In this document: positions 54,653-63,564 of the stretch, piece after piece
Layout: each line of letters starts with the position of its first letter
Numbering within the stretch: the first letter of the stretch is position 1
DNA from: Lutibacter sp.
GTDB taxonomy: Bacteria; Bacteroidota; Bacteroidia; Flavobacteriales; Flavobacteriaceae
Assembly (NCBI RefSeq): GCF_030692605.1
Contig: NZ_JAUYUD010000049.1
Span: 62,001-126,000, forward strand
DNA length: 64,000 bases
Reading direction: 5' to 3'
Program-made: the position numbers and the translations under genes
The notes under the pieces: generated by a model
Told to the model about the DNA's origin: nothing
The model's database searches: none
What the model saw: only the letters and a program-made list of their open reading frames with translations

Positions 54653-55934
54653 AACTTATTTTAAAATTGAAAAGCACATAAAATATAGCATTTATTTACT
54701 TTGTTTTTTATGTAGCTTTTCTAGCTATGCTTCTTTTATATTAATTCCGATGGATGATGTTTCACAAGTAAATCATTTAAAAGCATATGGAATAACCTAT
54801 TGGTCTCTTCAAAAAGGAAATAAAGCAAAATGGCTCCTTAATTATCAAGGTGGATCTTTTTTGTTAGAAGATGATGAACCTACTCGTAGAGAATGTAAAA
54901 TTAGAGGAGTAAGTTATCAAGTTATTTCAGACACAGCTGCATTTCAAATCTTAGAAGAAATAAGCAGTCCTTCTAAAAATATGGAAGCGGTAGATTTAGA
55001 AAAAGCACCAAAGATTGCAGTTTATTCACCTAAAGCAAATCTTCCATGGGATGATGCTGTTACAATGGTTTTATCTTATGCAGAAATTCCCTTTGATGTA
55101 ATTTATGATGAAGAAGTTTTAGAAGATCAGTTAATTTTATATGAGTGGTTACATTTGCACCACGAAGATTTTACTGGACAATATGGTAGATTTTATGGAG
55201 CTTATAGAATGGCGCCATGGTATATTGAGCAGAAAAAAGAAGCTGAATTACTGGCATCTAAATTAGGATATTCAAAAGTTTCTCAACAAAAACTAGAAGT
55301 AGCTATTAAAATTAAAAATTTTGTAGCCGGAGGTGGTTTTATGTTTGCAATGTGTTCAGCAACAGATAGTTTTGACATAGCTTTGGCTTCTCAAGGTGTT
55401 GATATTTGCGAATCAATGTTTGATGGAGATATTTCAGAAATAAATTATCAAGAAAAAATTGACTTTTCCAAAACTTTTGCTTTTAAAGATTTTACTTTAG
55501 TTAGAAATCCCGAAGAATACGAATTTTCTTCAATTGATATGACTCGTAAACGAAACATTACAAGAACTGCAGACTATTTTTCTTTGCAAGAATATTCCGC
55601 TAAATGGGATCCAATTCCTACCATGTTATGTCAAAATCATACCTCAATGGTAAAAGGGTTTATGGGCCAAACAACCTCTTTTGATAGAAGTACAATTAAG
55701 TCGGATGTTTTAGTTATGGGTGAAAATAAATCAAACCAAGAGGCCCGATATATTCATGGCGTTTTTGGAAAAGGATTATTTACGTTTTATGGTGGACACG
55801 ATCCAGAAGATTATCAGCATAGAGTAGGCGATGCTAAAACAGAATTGGACTTGCATCCTACTTCACCGGGTTATCGGTTAATTTTAAACAATGTATTATT
55901 TCCTGCAGCTAAAAAGAAAAAGCAGAAAACTTAA
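54630..55934 (+). CDS. Exported 'asparagine synthetase B'-like protein
   Basis: The 434-residue protein overlaps the dnaB end by 23 bases. A signal peptide with hydrophobic core YSIYLLCFLCSFSSYA (about residues 19-35) precedes LIPMDDVSQVNHLKAYGITYW. I recall this family as annotated 'asparagine synthetase B' in Flavobacteriia, but the sequence has no glutaminase N-terminal Cys or ATP-PPase motif, and it is exported, so the name is probably misleading. No function is assigned. A start at ATG 54636 is equally possible. Its link to dnaB is positional only. Confidence 0.7.
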   Translation: MKMIAHFKTYFKIEKHIKYSIYLLCFLCSFSSYASFILIPMDDVSQVNHLKAYGITYWSLQKGNKAKWLLNYQGGSFLLEDDEPTRRECKIRGVSYQVISDTAAFQILEEISSPSKNMEAVDLEKAPKIAVYSPKANLPWDDAVTMVLSYAEIPFDVIYDEEVLEDQLILYEWLHLHHEDFTGQYGRFYGAYRMAPWYIEQKKEAELLASKLGYSKVSQQKLEVAIKIKNFVAGGGFMFAMCSATDSFDIALASQGVDICESMFDGDISEINYQEKIDFSKTFAFKDFTLVRNPEEYEFSSIDMTRKRNITRTADYFSLQEYSAKWDPIPTMLCQNHTSMVKGFMGQTTSFDRSTIKSDVLVMGENKSNQEARYIHGVFGKGLFTFYGGHDPEDYQHRVGDAKTELDLHPTSPGYRLILNNVLFPAAKKKKQKT

Positions 55935-55997
55935 TAATTGTTAATAACCGGGAAATAAAATGATAGTATAATCTATGATTTCAAAATTCAAAAACCT

Positions 55998-56006
55998 TAC
56001 TTTTGC
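55998..56006 (+). promoter_or_regulatory. Bacteroidota -7 box before the transketolase gene
   Basis: TACTTTTGC matches TAnnTTTGC exactly and ends 17 bases before the ATG at 56024. It overlaps the TTG at 56003 that opens the longer reading frame, so that frame start is not used. Confidence 0.6.
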
Positions 56007-56023
56007 CCATAAATTATCAAAAA

Positions 56024-56869
56024 ATGCCAACAACAAAGCAATTACAAGATTTTGCACAACAAGTGCGGAGAGATATTATTAGAATGGTTCATGCAGTACA
56101 ATCAGGACACCCTGGAGGATCACTAGGTTGTAACGAATTTTTAACCGTTTTGTACCAAGATATAATGGACTATAATTCTAATTTTTCGATGGATGGTAAA
56201 AATGAGGATTTATTTTTCCTCTCTAACGGGCATATTTCACCTGTATTTTATAGTGTTTTGGCTAGAAGTGGATTTTTTCCAGTAAGTGAATTGGCTACTT
56301 TTAGAAAATTAAACACACGTTTGCAAGGGCACCCAACTACGCATGAAGGGTTGCCAGGTGTTAGAATAGCATCTGGGTCTTTAGGACAAGGAATGAGTGT
56401 TGCCATTGGTGCTGCTCAAGCTAAAAAACTAAATGGAGATTCTAAATTAGTGTATTGTTTACATGGAGATGGTGAATTGCAAGAAGGGCAAATCTGGGAA
56501 TCAATGATGTATGCCGCTGGTAAAAAAGTAGATAATTTGATTGCCACAGTTGATTATAATAAAAAACAAATTGATGGTTCTACCAATGAGGTAATGCCAT
56601 TGGGCGATTTAAGAGCAAAATTTGAAGCTTTTGGCTGGGTTGTATTGGAAGTTATAAAAGGAAATGATATTGAAAGTATTAAAGCAAGTTTAATGGAGGC
56701 TAAATCACTAACAGGAAAAGGGAAACCAATTTGTATTTTACTACATACTGAAATGGGGAACGGTGTTGATTTTATGATGAATACACATGCTTGGCATGGA
56801 AAAGCGCCTGGAGATGCTCAATTAGAATCAGCATTAGCTCAAAATCCAGAAACACTAGGAGATTATTAA
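56024..56869 (+). CDS. Transketolase, N-terminal (TPP) subunit
   Basis: The 281-residue protein is the N-terminal half of a split transketolase. It has HAVQSGHPGGSLGCNEF (about residues 24-40), PTTHEGLPGVRIASGSLGQGMSVAIGAA and the thiamine-pyrophosphate motif HGDGELQEGQIWESMMYA with NKKQIDG (about 145-190), and HAWHGKAPG near the end. It moves two-carbon units in the pentose phosphate pathway. The C-terminal subunit that normally follows is not here: the next gene, after 130 bases, is bshA. The ATG at 56024 is preferred to TTG 56003, which lies in the promoter. Confidence 0.9.
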   Translation: MPTTKQLQDFAQQVRRDIIRMVHAVQSGHPGGSLGCNEFLTVLYQDIMDYNSNFSMDGKNEDLFFLSNGHISPVFYSVLARSGFFPVSELATFRKLNTRLQGHPTTHEGLPGVRIASGSLGQGMSVAIGAAQAKKLNGDSKLVYCLHGDGELQEGQIWESMMYAAGKKVDNLIATVDYNKKQIDGSTNEVMPLGDLRAKFEAFGWVVLEVIKGNDIESIKASLMEAKSLTGKGKPICILLHTEMGNGVDFMMNTHAWHGKAPGDAQLESALAQNPETLGDY

Positions 56870-56999
56870 AAATTAGTTAAAAGTTAAAGGTTATAAATTT
56901 TGAAAGACTATGGATCAACAAAACTTAAGTCTTATTTCTCAAAACTAAATGCCTAATACAAAATACTTGATACCAAATACTAACTGCTAAATTATAAAA

Positions 57000-58133
57000 A
57001 TGAAAATAGGAATAGTTTGTTATCCAACATTTGGCGGAAGTGGAGTGGTAGCCACCGAATTAGGGATGGCACTTGCTCAAAGAGGTCATCAAGTACATTT
57101 TATTACTTATAAGCAGCCAGTTAGACTGGATTTTATTTCAAATCAAATTCATTTTCATGAAGTCTTTGTAGAAGAATATTCATTATTTCATTTTCAACCT
57201 TATGAACTTGCATTGTCGAGTAAAATGGTTGAAGTTGTTGAAGAATTTGATCTTGAAATTTTACATGTACATTATGCAATTCCACATGCCTATGCTGCAT
57301 ATATGGCAAAACAAATGCTAAAGGAAAAGAACATTGATGTAAAAGTAGTAACAACCTTACATGGCACCGATATAACCTTAGTTGGAAGTCATCCAAATTA
57401 TAGAACTGCCGTTGAATTTAGCATCAATAATTCTGATGCTGTAACTACTGTCTCTGAAAGTTTAAAACAAGATACTCTACGTTTATTTTCAATAAAAAAA
57501 GAGATTCATGTAATACATAATTTCATTGATTTTAATCAATATCCTGAAATTAATTCTGAGGAATGTTTGCGGCATACTATTGCAAAGCCAGAAGAGCGAA
57601 TTATAACTCATATTAGTAATCTTAGACCTGTAAAAAGGGCGGTGGATGTGATTAAAATATTTGATAAAATTCAGCAAAAAATACCTGCAAAATTGTTGCT
57701 TGTAGGTGAAGGTCCAGATAAAGAAAATATAGAAGGACTTGCGAAAGATTTAGATATTTTTGATAAAATTCTTTTTTTAGGAAATAGTAACGATGTAAAT
57801 AAGTTATTATGTTATTCAGACTTATTTTTATTGCCCTCTGAAACGGAAAGTTTTGGATTGGCAGCATTGGAAGCAATGGCGGCTAGAACTCCTGTGATAT
57901 CAACAAATGCAGGAGGATTACCTGAAGTTAATGTTCAAGGAGTAACAGGTTTTTTAAGTGATGTAGGTAATATTGATGAAATGGCTCAAAATTCACTATT
58001 TATCTTAGAGGATGAAGAGCGTTTACAGAATTTTAAAACCAATGCACTAAATCAAGCAAAGAATTTTAGTTTACAAAATATTTTACCAAGTTATAAAAAT
58101 GTATATAGAAATGTAAAAAAAGATTGTTGTTAA
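57000..58133 (+). CDS. bshA: N-acetyl-alpha-D-glucosaminyl L-malate synthase BshA
   Basis: BshA joins GlcNAc to L-malate, the first step in making the thiol bacillithiol. The 377-residue GT4 glycosyltransferase starts MKIGIVCYPTFGGSGVVATELG, diagnostic for BshA, and has HLHGTD-like TTLHGTDITLVGSHP (about residues 120-134), the NFIDF segment, ISNLRPVKRA (about 200-209) and the sugar-nucleotide E-x7-E region PSETESFGLAALEAMAARTPV (about 280-300). bshB and bshC are not in the window. It is convergent with aroB, ending in the same few bases. Confidence 0.9.
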   Translation: MKIGIVCYPTFGGSGVVATELGMALAQRGHQVHFITYKQPVRLDFISNQIHFHEVFVEEYSLFHFQPYELALSSKMVEVVEEFDLEILHVHYAIPHAYAAYMAKQMLKEKNIDVKVVTTLHGTDITLVGSHPNYRTAVEFSINNSDAVTTVSESLKQDTLRLFSIKKEIHVIHNFIDFNQYPEINSEECLRHTIAKPEERIITHISNLRPVKRAVDVIKIFDKIQQKIPAKLLLVGEGPDKENIEGLAKDLDIFDKILFLGNSNDVNKLLCYSDLFLLPSETESFGLAALEAMAARTPVISTNAGGLPEVNVQGVTGFLSDVGNIDEMAQNSLFILEDEERLQNFKTNALNQAKNFSLQNILPSYKNVYRNVKKDCC

Positions 58134-59197
58134 GCGTTGTAATAATCTAAGGCTTCAATAATTAGTTTGTTACTAGCTTCACAATCTAAATTAAACTTCT
58201 CAAAGTCATTTAATAATACAAATTTAACAGCACCACCTACATTCTTTTTGTCATGAATTAATAATTCCATTATTGGTTTATAATCTTCCTTAGAAATATT
58301 AACAGAACCATAAATATTGAGAATTATTTTTTTTATCAATGCTACTTTTTCTTCTGCAAAATTTTTCAATTTCATAGATAGGAAGCTTTCAGTAATCATT
58401 CCAATTGCAATTGCTTCGCCGTGTGTTAAGTTATCTTTTAAGTCATTTTCTAAAAAATAGGATTCAATGGCGTGGCCTAAAGTATGTCCAAAATTTAAAA
58501 TTTTGCGTAATCCAGCCTCTTTAGGATCTTTTAAAACAACTTCATTTTTAATTTCAATTGAACGATGAATTAATGAACTTAAATTATTGGTATTAAATTC
58601 TTTATATGACATTATTTCATTCCAAATATGAATATCATAGGTGAGTCCATATTTAATAATTTCTGCTAGTCCAGATATTAATTCTCGTTTTGAAATGGTT
58701 TTTAAAAATTGAGGATCTATAACAACTAATTCAGGATTAGAAAATAACCCAATTTGATTTTTTAAAACACCCAAATCTATACCAGTTTTACCCCCTACAG
58801 AGGCATCAACCATACTTAATAAAGTAGTTGGAATATTTACAAAATCTATTCCTCTTTTAAAGGTAGATGCAACAAATCCTCCAAGGTCGGTTATTACACC
58901 ACCTCCTACATTAATAATTAAACTTTTTCTATCACAACCTAATTCAGTTAATGCATTCCATACTCCAGAACATGTTTCAATGTTTTTAAATTTTTCACCT
59001 GCTTCAATTTCAATAATTTCAATAATAGTTTTTGTTTCAATTTGTTGCAAGACTATAGGTAAACAATGTTCATGTGTGTTTTCATCAACCAATAAAAAAA
59101 TTATTGACGGACGCTTTGAATGAATATATTTATTTAAAGCTTCGTACGCTTCATTATTAAAAAAAATGAAATAATTATTGGATAAAATAGGTGTCAT
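58130..59197 (-). CDS. aroB: 3-dehydroquinate synthase
   Basis: AroB converts DAHP to 3-dehydroquinate in the shikimate pathway using NAD and a metal ion. The 355-residue protein has the NAD motif NVGGGVITDLGGFVASTFKRG (about residues 100-120), VNIPTTLLSMVDASVGGKTGID (about 125-146), LNFGHTLGHAIES (metal His, about 240-252) and TSHGEAIAIG-like LTHGEAIAIGM (about 263-273). The longer frame begins with a TTG at 59218, inside a TTATTTTGC box, so ATG 59197 is the start. It overlaps bshA by four bases at the 3' ends. Confidence 0.92.
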   Translation of the reverse strand: MTPILSNNYFIFFNNEAYEALNKYIHSKRPSIIFLLVDENTHEHCLPIVLQQIETKTIIEIIEIEAGEKFKNIETCSGVWNALTELGCDRKSLIINVGGGVITDLGGFVASTFKRGIDFVNIPTTLLSMVDASVGGKTGIDLGVLKNQIGLFSNPELVVIDPQFLKTISKRELISGLAEIIKYGLTYDIHIWNEIMSYKEFNTNNLSSLIHRSIEIKNEVVLKDPKEAGLRKILNFGHTLGHAIESYFLENDLKDNLTHGEAIAIGMITESFLSMKLKNFAEEKVALIKKIILNIYGSVNISKEDYKPIMELLIHDKKNVGGAVKFVLLNDFEKFNLDCEASNKLIIEALDYYNA

Positions 59198-59257
59198 TTT
59201 GGTTAAAATTTGGTGCAAAATAAGAAGAAAAAAAATAAGAATGAAATGGTTTGTAAG

Positions 59258-59266
59258 TATCTTTGT
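59258..59266 (+). promoter_or_regulatory. Bacteroidota -7 box upstream of proline dehydrogenase
   Basis: TATCTTTGT matches TAnnTTTG and ends 17 bases before the ATG at 59284. The opposite-facing aroB box (TTATTTTGC at 59215-59223, minus strand) lies beside it, so the two promoters share this short gap. Confidence 0.5.
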
Positions 59267-59283
59267 AGAAACTTATTTAATCC

Positions 59284-60450
59284 ATGAAAAACTTATTTAA
59301 TAATACCGAAGTTGCATTTGCGTTAAAGTCAAATTCTGAGGTAGATAGAGCATATTATTTATTTGAAATGATAAAGCGCGAACCTCTTGTAAAAATTGGC
59401 ACAGCGGTTACCAGATTTGCGTTAAGAACACACTTACCTGTTGAAGGAATTATTAGAGCCACCGTTTTTGATCATTTTTGTGGAGGTATTAACGAAAAGG
59501 ACTGTATGTCTGTTATTGAAAAAATGTATACTAAAAATGTACATTCTGTTTTAGATTATTCTGCAGAAGGGAAAGAGGTAGAAGAGCAGTTTGATTTAGC
59601 AATGGAAAAAACATTGAACACAATTAAATTTGGGACAGAAAAAACTAGCATCCCATTTGCAGTATTTAAACCAACTGGTTTTGGAAAAATAAGTATCTAT
59701 CAAAAAATTACAGAGGGTAAAGAATTAGATGACCATGAAAAAAATGAATGGAAACGTATACAAGAGCGATATAATATTGTAAGTAAAGCAGCTTTTGATA
59801 ATAATGTTCCATTGTTAATTGATGCAGAAGAAACATGGATGCAAGGTGCTGCAGATGATTTAATTGAATCAATGATGGAAAAATACAATAAAGAAAAAGT
59901 AATTGTATTTGGAACCTTACAATTATATAGATGGGATAGAATGGTTTATTTACAAGAATTGCATAAAAGAGCAAAAGAAAAAGGATTCAAAGTAGGTATG
60001 AAATTGGTTCGTGGAGCATATATGGAAAAGGAACGTGAAAGAGCCGAGGAAATGAATTATAAAGACCCTATTTGTGAAACCAAAGAGGCTACCGATAAAA
60101 TGTTTAATGATGTTCTAAAATACATGATAAACAATATTAACGATATGGCTGTTTTTGCAGGCACTCATAATGAAGAAAGTTCTTATTTATTGATGGATTT
60201 AATTGAAAAAGAAAATTTGGATAAAAACAATAAAAGAATTTGGTTTGGTCAGTTGTACGGTATGAGTGACCATATTAGTTACAATTTGGCAAAAGAAGGT
60301 TTTAACGTTGCTAAGTATTTGCCATTTGGACCTGTAAGAGATGTAATGCCTTATTTAATTAGACGAGCAGAAGAAAACACATCTGTTGCTGGGCAAACAA
60401 ATAGAGAATTAGAACTTCTAAAGAGAGAGAGAGAACGTAGAAAAATATAA
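59284..60450 (+). CDS. Proline dehydrogenase
   Basis: The 388-residue FAD enzyme oxidises proline to pyrroline-5-carboxylate. Motifs seen: FAVFKPTGFGKISIYQK (about residues 121-137), LLIDAEETWMQGA (about 180-192), VFGTLQLYRWDR (about 208-219), GMKLVRGAYMEKER (about 239-252), FAGTHNEESSYLL (about 290-302) and the C-terminal LPFGPVRDVMPYLIRRAEEN (about 351-370). These form the FAD- and proline-binding TIM barrel of the PRODH family. No PutA-type P5C dehydrogenase is fused or adjacent. Confidence 0.92.
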   Translation: MKNLFNNTEVAFALKSNSEVDRAYYLFEMIKREPLVKIGTAVTRFALRTHLPVEGIIRATVFDHFCGGINEKDCMSVIEKMYTKNVHSVLDYSAEGKEVEEQFDLAMEKTLNTIKFGTEKTSIPFAVFKPTGFGKISIYQKITEGKELDDHEKNEWKRIQERYNIVSKAAFDNNVPLLIDAEETWMQGAADDLIESMMEKYNKEKVIVFGTLQLYRWDRMVYLQELHKRAKEKGFKVGMKLVRGAYMEKERERAEEMNYKDPICETKEATDKMFNDVLKYMINNINDMAVFAGTHNEESSYLLMDLIEKENLDKNNKRIWFGQLYGMSDHISYNLAKEGFNVAKYLPFGPVRDVMPYLIRRAEENTSVAGQTNRELELLKRERERRKI

Positions 60451-60473
60451 TATAGTTGTAAACATAGTGTTAT

Positions 60474-60500
60474 AAAAAGAGCTGAAATTTCAGTTCTTTT
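60474..60500 (+). terminator. Terminator after proline dehydrogenase
   Basis: AAAGAGCTGA (60474-60483) pairs with TCAGTTCTTT (60488-60497), with one G-U wobble, around an AATT loop; a run of T follows. It lies 23 bases past the stop codon. Confidence 0.8.
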
Positions 60501-60575
60501 TTATTTGATTGATTTTCAATTTGTTAATTTTAAATCTTATTTTTTTATTTATAGTAATTATAAATATAAAACGAC

Positions 60576-60584
60576 TATTTTTGC
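60576..60584 (+). promoter_or_regulatory. Bacteroidota -7 box before typA
   Basis: TATTTTTGC is an exact TAnnTTTGC match ending 19 bases before the typA ATG at 60604. The longer reading frame from 60505 would cross this promoter, so 60604 is the start. Confidence 0.65.
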
Positions 60585-60603
60585 ACCTCTCAAAAAAACA
60601 AAC

Positions 60604-62373
60604 ATGCAGTCAATTAGAAATATTGCCATTATTGCCCACGTCGATCACGGTAAAACTACCTTGGTAGACAAAATTATAGATCAAGCTCATATTTTAGATG
60701 ATAGGAAAGTTCGTACAGATTTGTTATTAGATAATAACGATTTAGAACGTGAAAGAGGAATCACTATTTTATCAAAAAATGTATCAATCATCTATAAAGA
60801 TGTAAAAATTAATATAATTGATACTCCAGGGCACGCCGATTTTGGAGGTGAAGTAGAGCGTGTTCTTAAAATGGCTGATGGGGTTTTATTATTAGTTGAT
60901 GCTTTTGAAGGGCCTATGCCTCAAACTCGTTTTGTATTAGGAAAAGCTTTGGAACTTGGGTTAACGCCAATTTTAGTGGTGAATAAGGTTGATAAACCAA
61001 ATTGCACACCAGATATTGTACATGAAAAAGTATTTGATTTAATGTTTGCGTTAGACGCAACAGAAGAACAACTAGAATTTAAAACAATATATGGTTCAGC
61101 CAAACACGGTTGGATGAATTATGATTGGAAAGAAGAAACAGACAATATTATTCCTCTTTTAGATTCAATATTAGCAAATATTCCTGAAGCTCCTAATTAT
61201 CAAGGAACAGCCCAAATGCAAATTACTTCATTAGATTTTACTTCTTTTGTAGGAAGAATTGCTATTGGACGAGTGTACCGAGGTGAATTGTTAGAAGGAA
61301 AAGATTATATGCTATGTAAAGCAGACGGAAGCTTTAAAAAAGTAAGAATAAAAGAATTGCATACTTTTGAAGGATTAGGAAAGGATAGAGTAGATTCAGT
61401 AAGAAGTGGAGATATCTGTGCAATAACAGGTTTAGATGATTTTGAAATTGGTGATACAATTGCTGATTTAGAAAATCCTGAAGCATTACCAAGATTAAAA
61501 GTAGACGAACCTACTATGAGTATGTTGTTTACAATTAACAATTCTCCCTTTTATGGTAAAGAAGGTAAATACGTTACTTCTCGTCACTTGCGAGATAGAT
61601 TGTATAAAGAAACTGAAAAGAATTTAGCATTAAGAGTTGAAGATACCGATACTGAAGATAAGTTTAATGTTTTCGGACGAGGAATTCTTCATTTATCAGT
61701 TTTAATTGAAACAATGCGTAGGGAAGGGTATGAAATGCAAGTGGGACGTCCCCAAGTAATTATAAAAGAAATTGATGGTGTTAAATGTGAGCCGTACGAA
61801 ATATTGGTAATTAATGTTCCTGAAGAGTCTGCAAGTAAAGCTATTAATTTAGTTAGCCTTAGAAAGGGAGATATGTTGGTGATGGAGCCTAAAGGAGATT
61901 TACAGCATTTAGAGTTTGATATTCCATCAAGAGGTTTAATAGGGTTACGTAATAAAATATTAACAGCTACGCAAGGAGAAGCTATTATAAATCATAGATT
62001 ACGTGGTTTTGATGCTTATAAAGGAGATATTTCTACTTCAAACAATGGTGCAATTGTTTCTGCAGAAACAGGAAAAGCAACGGCCTATTCAATAGATAAA
62101 TTGCAAGATAGAGGTAAGTTTTTTATCGATCCAAATCAAGAAATTTACAAAGGACAAGTGGTTGGAGAAAACAACAAGCAAGAAGACATGGCTGTTAATT
62201 TAATAAAAGGTAAAAAATTAACAAACGTTCGTAAATCAGGAACTGATGATAGTGTTAAGATTGCACCAAAAGTTGATTTGTCATTAGAAGAATGTATGGA
62301 ATATATTAAGGATGATGAATATTTAGAAGTTACACCACTTAGTTTACGTATGCGAAAAATTGATTTTAGATAA
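60604..62373 (+). CDS. typA: Ribosome-binding GTPase TypA/BipA
   Basis: TypA is a translational GTPase that helps assemble and operate ribosomes under stress or cold. The 589-residue protein starts [20 protein letters not shown], with the G1 P-loop at residues 11-19, G2 in ERERGITI (about 48-55), DTPGHADF (about 77-84) and NKVDKP (about 131-136). EF-G-like domain II, a EFG-III/V-like region and the TypA-specific C-terminal domain ([23 protein letters not shown] and [11 protein letters not shown]) follow. Length is usual. The frame from 60505 adds 33 residues of poor quality and starts on a TTG. Confidence 0.95.
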   Translation: MQSIRNIAIIAHVDHGKTTLVDKIIDQAHILDDRKVRTDLLLDNNDLERERGITILSKNVSIIYKDVKINIIDTPGHADFGGEVERVLKMADGVLLLVDAFEGPMPQTRFVLGKALELGLTPILVVNKVDKPNCTPDIVHEKVFDLMFALDATEEQLEFKTIYGSAKHGWMNYDWKEETDNIIPLLDSILANIPEAPNYQGTAQMQITSLDFTSFVGRIAIGRVYRGELLEGKDYMLCKADGSFKKVRIKELHTFEGLGKDRVDSVRSGDICAITGLDDFEIGDTIADLENPEALPRLKVDEPTMSMLFTINNSPFYGKEGKYVTSRHLRDRLYKETEKNLALRVEDTDTEDKFNVFGRGILHLSVLIETMRREGYEMQVGRPQVIIKEIDGVKCEPYEILVINVPEESASKAINLVSLRKGDMLVMEPKGDLQHLEFDIPSRGLIGLRNKILTATQGEAIINHRLRGFDAYKGDISTSNNGAIVSAETGKATAYSIDKLQDRGKFFIDPNQEIYKGQVVGENNKQEDMAVNLIKGKKLTNVRKSGTDDSVKIAPKVDLSLEECMEYIKDDEYLEVTPLSLRMRKIDFR

Positions 62374-62394
62374 ATTTTAGTACTTAAAAATCTT

Positions 62395-62428
62395 AAATCG
62401 CTTCTCAAAAAGAAGCGATTTTTTTTTG
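62395..62428 (+). terminator. Terminator after typA
   Basis: AAATCGCTTCT (62395-62405) and AGAAGCGATTT (62411-62421) form an 11-bp stem around a CAAAA loop, followed by a run of T. It ends typA 22 bases after the stop. Confidence 0.92.
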
Positions 62429-62741
62429 AAATAATGCTAATTTTTGTGAATAATTGATCAAATAACAGTCTAATTTTCATATAATAACAAAAGTTATTAA
62501 CAATTTTTGTGATTAAATAATTAGATATTTTTAATTATTTTTAAGATAATACTAATGAATAATTATTTCTTTAGAAAAGGGTGTAGTAGAGGTATTGATA
62601 AGCTATAAGCCTTGTAAATAAAGGGTTTTATATAGTTTGGCTAATTCATTTTATTTTATTTATAGGTATCATTTTATTTATAGATTAATTGATTCCCCTA
62701 ATAATATACTATAAGATGTTTTGAAGTTTTCAACAAAAAAA
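62429..62741. other. AT-rich gap between typA and marR-like gene
   Basis: About 310 bases of very AT-rich sequence. No ORF, RNA gene, repeat or clear promoter was recognised before the TTTG element at 62742. Confidence 0.5.
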
Positions 62742-62774
62742 TTTGGTAATTATAACATTTGTATATACATTTGT
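62742..62774 (+). promoter_or_regulatory. Strong Bacteroidota promoter of the MarR-family gene
   Basis: TTTG at 62742-62745 and TACATTTGT at 62766-62774 are separated by 20 bases, an almost ideal -33/-7 pair. The predicted start point is near 62780, inside the palindrome at 62777-62797. Confidence 0.75.
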
Positions 62775-62776
62775 TG

Positions 62777-62797
62777 TCTATACAAAAGTAGTATAGA
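62777..62797. promoter_or_regulatory. Operator-like inverted repeat over the marR transcription start
   Basis: TCTATAC (62777-62783) and GTATAGA (62791-62797) are perfect 7-bp arms separated by seven bases (AAAAGTA). The 21-bp symmetrical site directly follows the -7 box, the usual place for a MarR protein to repress its own gene. Confidence 0.65.
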
Positions 62798-62817
62798 TAA
62801 TTGTTGTCCCCCCGAAG

Positions 62818-63264
62818 TTGAAAAAAATAGATAAAAAGGATGAGTTTAACTTACCTGATTATACAATTGAAAATATATTGCATACAGGTAATTGGATGAA
62901 TGAAAAGTTTTCAGATCATTTAAAACAATATGGATTATCAATTCAACAATTTCAAGTATTACGTTCATTGAGAGTATTAGAAGGAGCACCAGCAAATCTT
63001 TTAGAATTACAGGCCGAGATGGTGAGCAAAAATAGTAATACAACTCGTTTAGTTGAAAAACTACGATTAAAAGGTTTAATCACTCGCAACCAAAATGAAG
63101 ATAATAGGAGGATGGTTGAGATTAGAATTACAGAAGCCGGTTTAGCTCTTTTATCTGAAATAGAATTAGTACACACGTCATTTGAACATGGTATTGTACA
63201 AAATTTAAGTTTAAAGGAAATTAATACACTCAATCTATTATTGGAAAAAATAAGGAGTAAATAA
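62818..63264 (+). CDS. MarR family transcriptional regulator
   Basis: The 148-residue protein is a winged-helix MarR regulator: N-terminal dimer helix (LPDYTIENILHTGNWMNEKF), helix-turn-helix (VLRSLRVLEGAP.. SKNSNTTRLVEKLRLKGLITR, about residues 49-95) and a wing (NEDNRRMVEIRITEAG, about 96-111). The likely start is TTG at 62818, for no in-frame ATG or GTG precedes the conserved helix. A strong promoter and a palindrome lie in front, which suggests self-repression. The signal molecule is unknown; the neighbour is a lipoprotein gene, partly outside the window. Confidence 0.86.
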   Translation: MKKIDKKDEFNLPDYTIENILHTGNWMNEKFSDHLKQYGLSIQQFQVLRSLRVLEGAPANLLELQAEMVSKNSNTTRLVEKLRLKGLITRNQNEDNRRMVEIRITEAGLALLSEIELVHTSFEHGIVQNLSLKEINTLNLLLEKIRSK

Positions 63265-63284
63265 GTCAACCCCAAAGATGAATA

Positions 63285-63325
63285 GTATTCTATAAAAATT
63301 TAAACCCCTAATTTTTATAGAATAC
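63285..63325. repeat. Perfect 16-bp inverted repeat after the marR gene
   Basis: GTATTCTATAAAAATT (63285-63300) is followed by nine bases and its exact complement AATTTTTATAGAATAC (63310-63325). It lies 20 bases past the stop codon and could fold into a long stem. It is AT-rich with no T tract, so it is a poor classical terminator; it may still end the transcript or be a protein site. Confidence 0.65.
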
Positions 63326-63332
63326 GTTCAAA

Positions 63333-63381
63333 AATTAAAGTAAGAATTAAAGTAAGAATTAAATTAGAATTAAAATGAAAG
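63333..63381 (+). repeat. Short tandem repeat of about 12 bases
   Basis: AATTAAAGTAAG occurs twice in direct succession (63333-63344 and 63345-63356) and is followed by two degenerate copies (AATTAAATTAG and AATTAAAATGAAAG). This is in non-coding sequence downstream of the marR-type gene. Confidence 0.7.
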
Positions 63382-63540
63382 AGTAAAAGTAAAAATAAAT
63401 CAACCCTATAGAGGTAGTTTCACCGTAATCACATACTTATTTAGAGCAATTCGAAAATGCTTTTCAATGGTTAGATGGTTAGTAAGAACCTTGATTCTAC
63501 CTCTTCTTTAAAAAGAAATTAACAAGAATAAATAAATCAA

Positions 63541-63564
63541 CCCCAAAACCCCAAAACCCCAAAA
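63541..63564 (+). repeat. Three CCCCAAAA units abutting a start codon
   Basis: The octamer CCCCAAAA is repeated three times without a gap (63541-63564), ending in the A of the ATG at 63564. Related AACCCCAAA copies occur at 63269-63276, 63831-63840 and 63842-63850. The copy at 63842-63850 lies just before the ATG at 63853. Confidence 0.75.

Noticed and set aside
63541-63564. Telomere-like CCCCAAAA repeat
   Set aside because: Three units and a context next to a bacterial start codon do not support a chromosome end; reported only as a local repeat.
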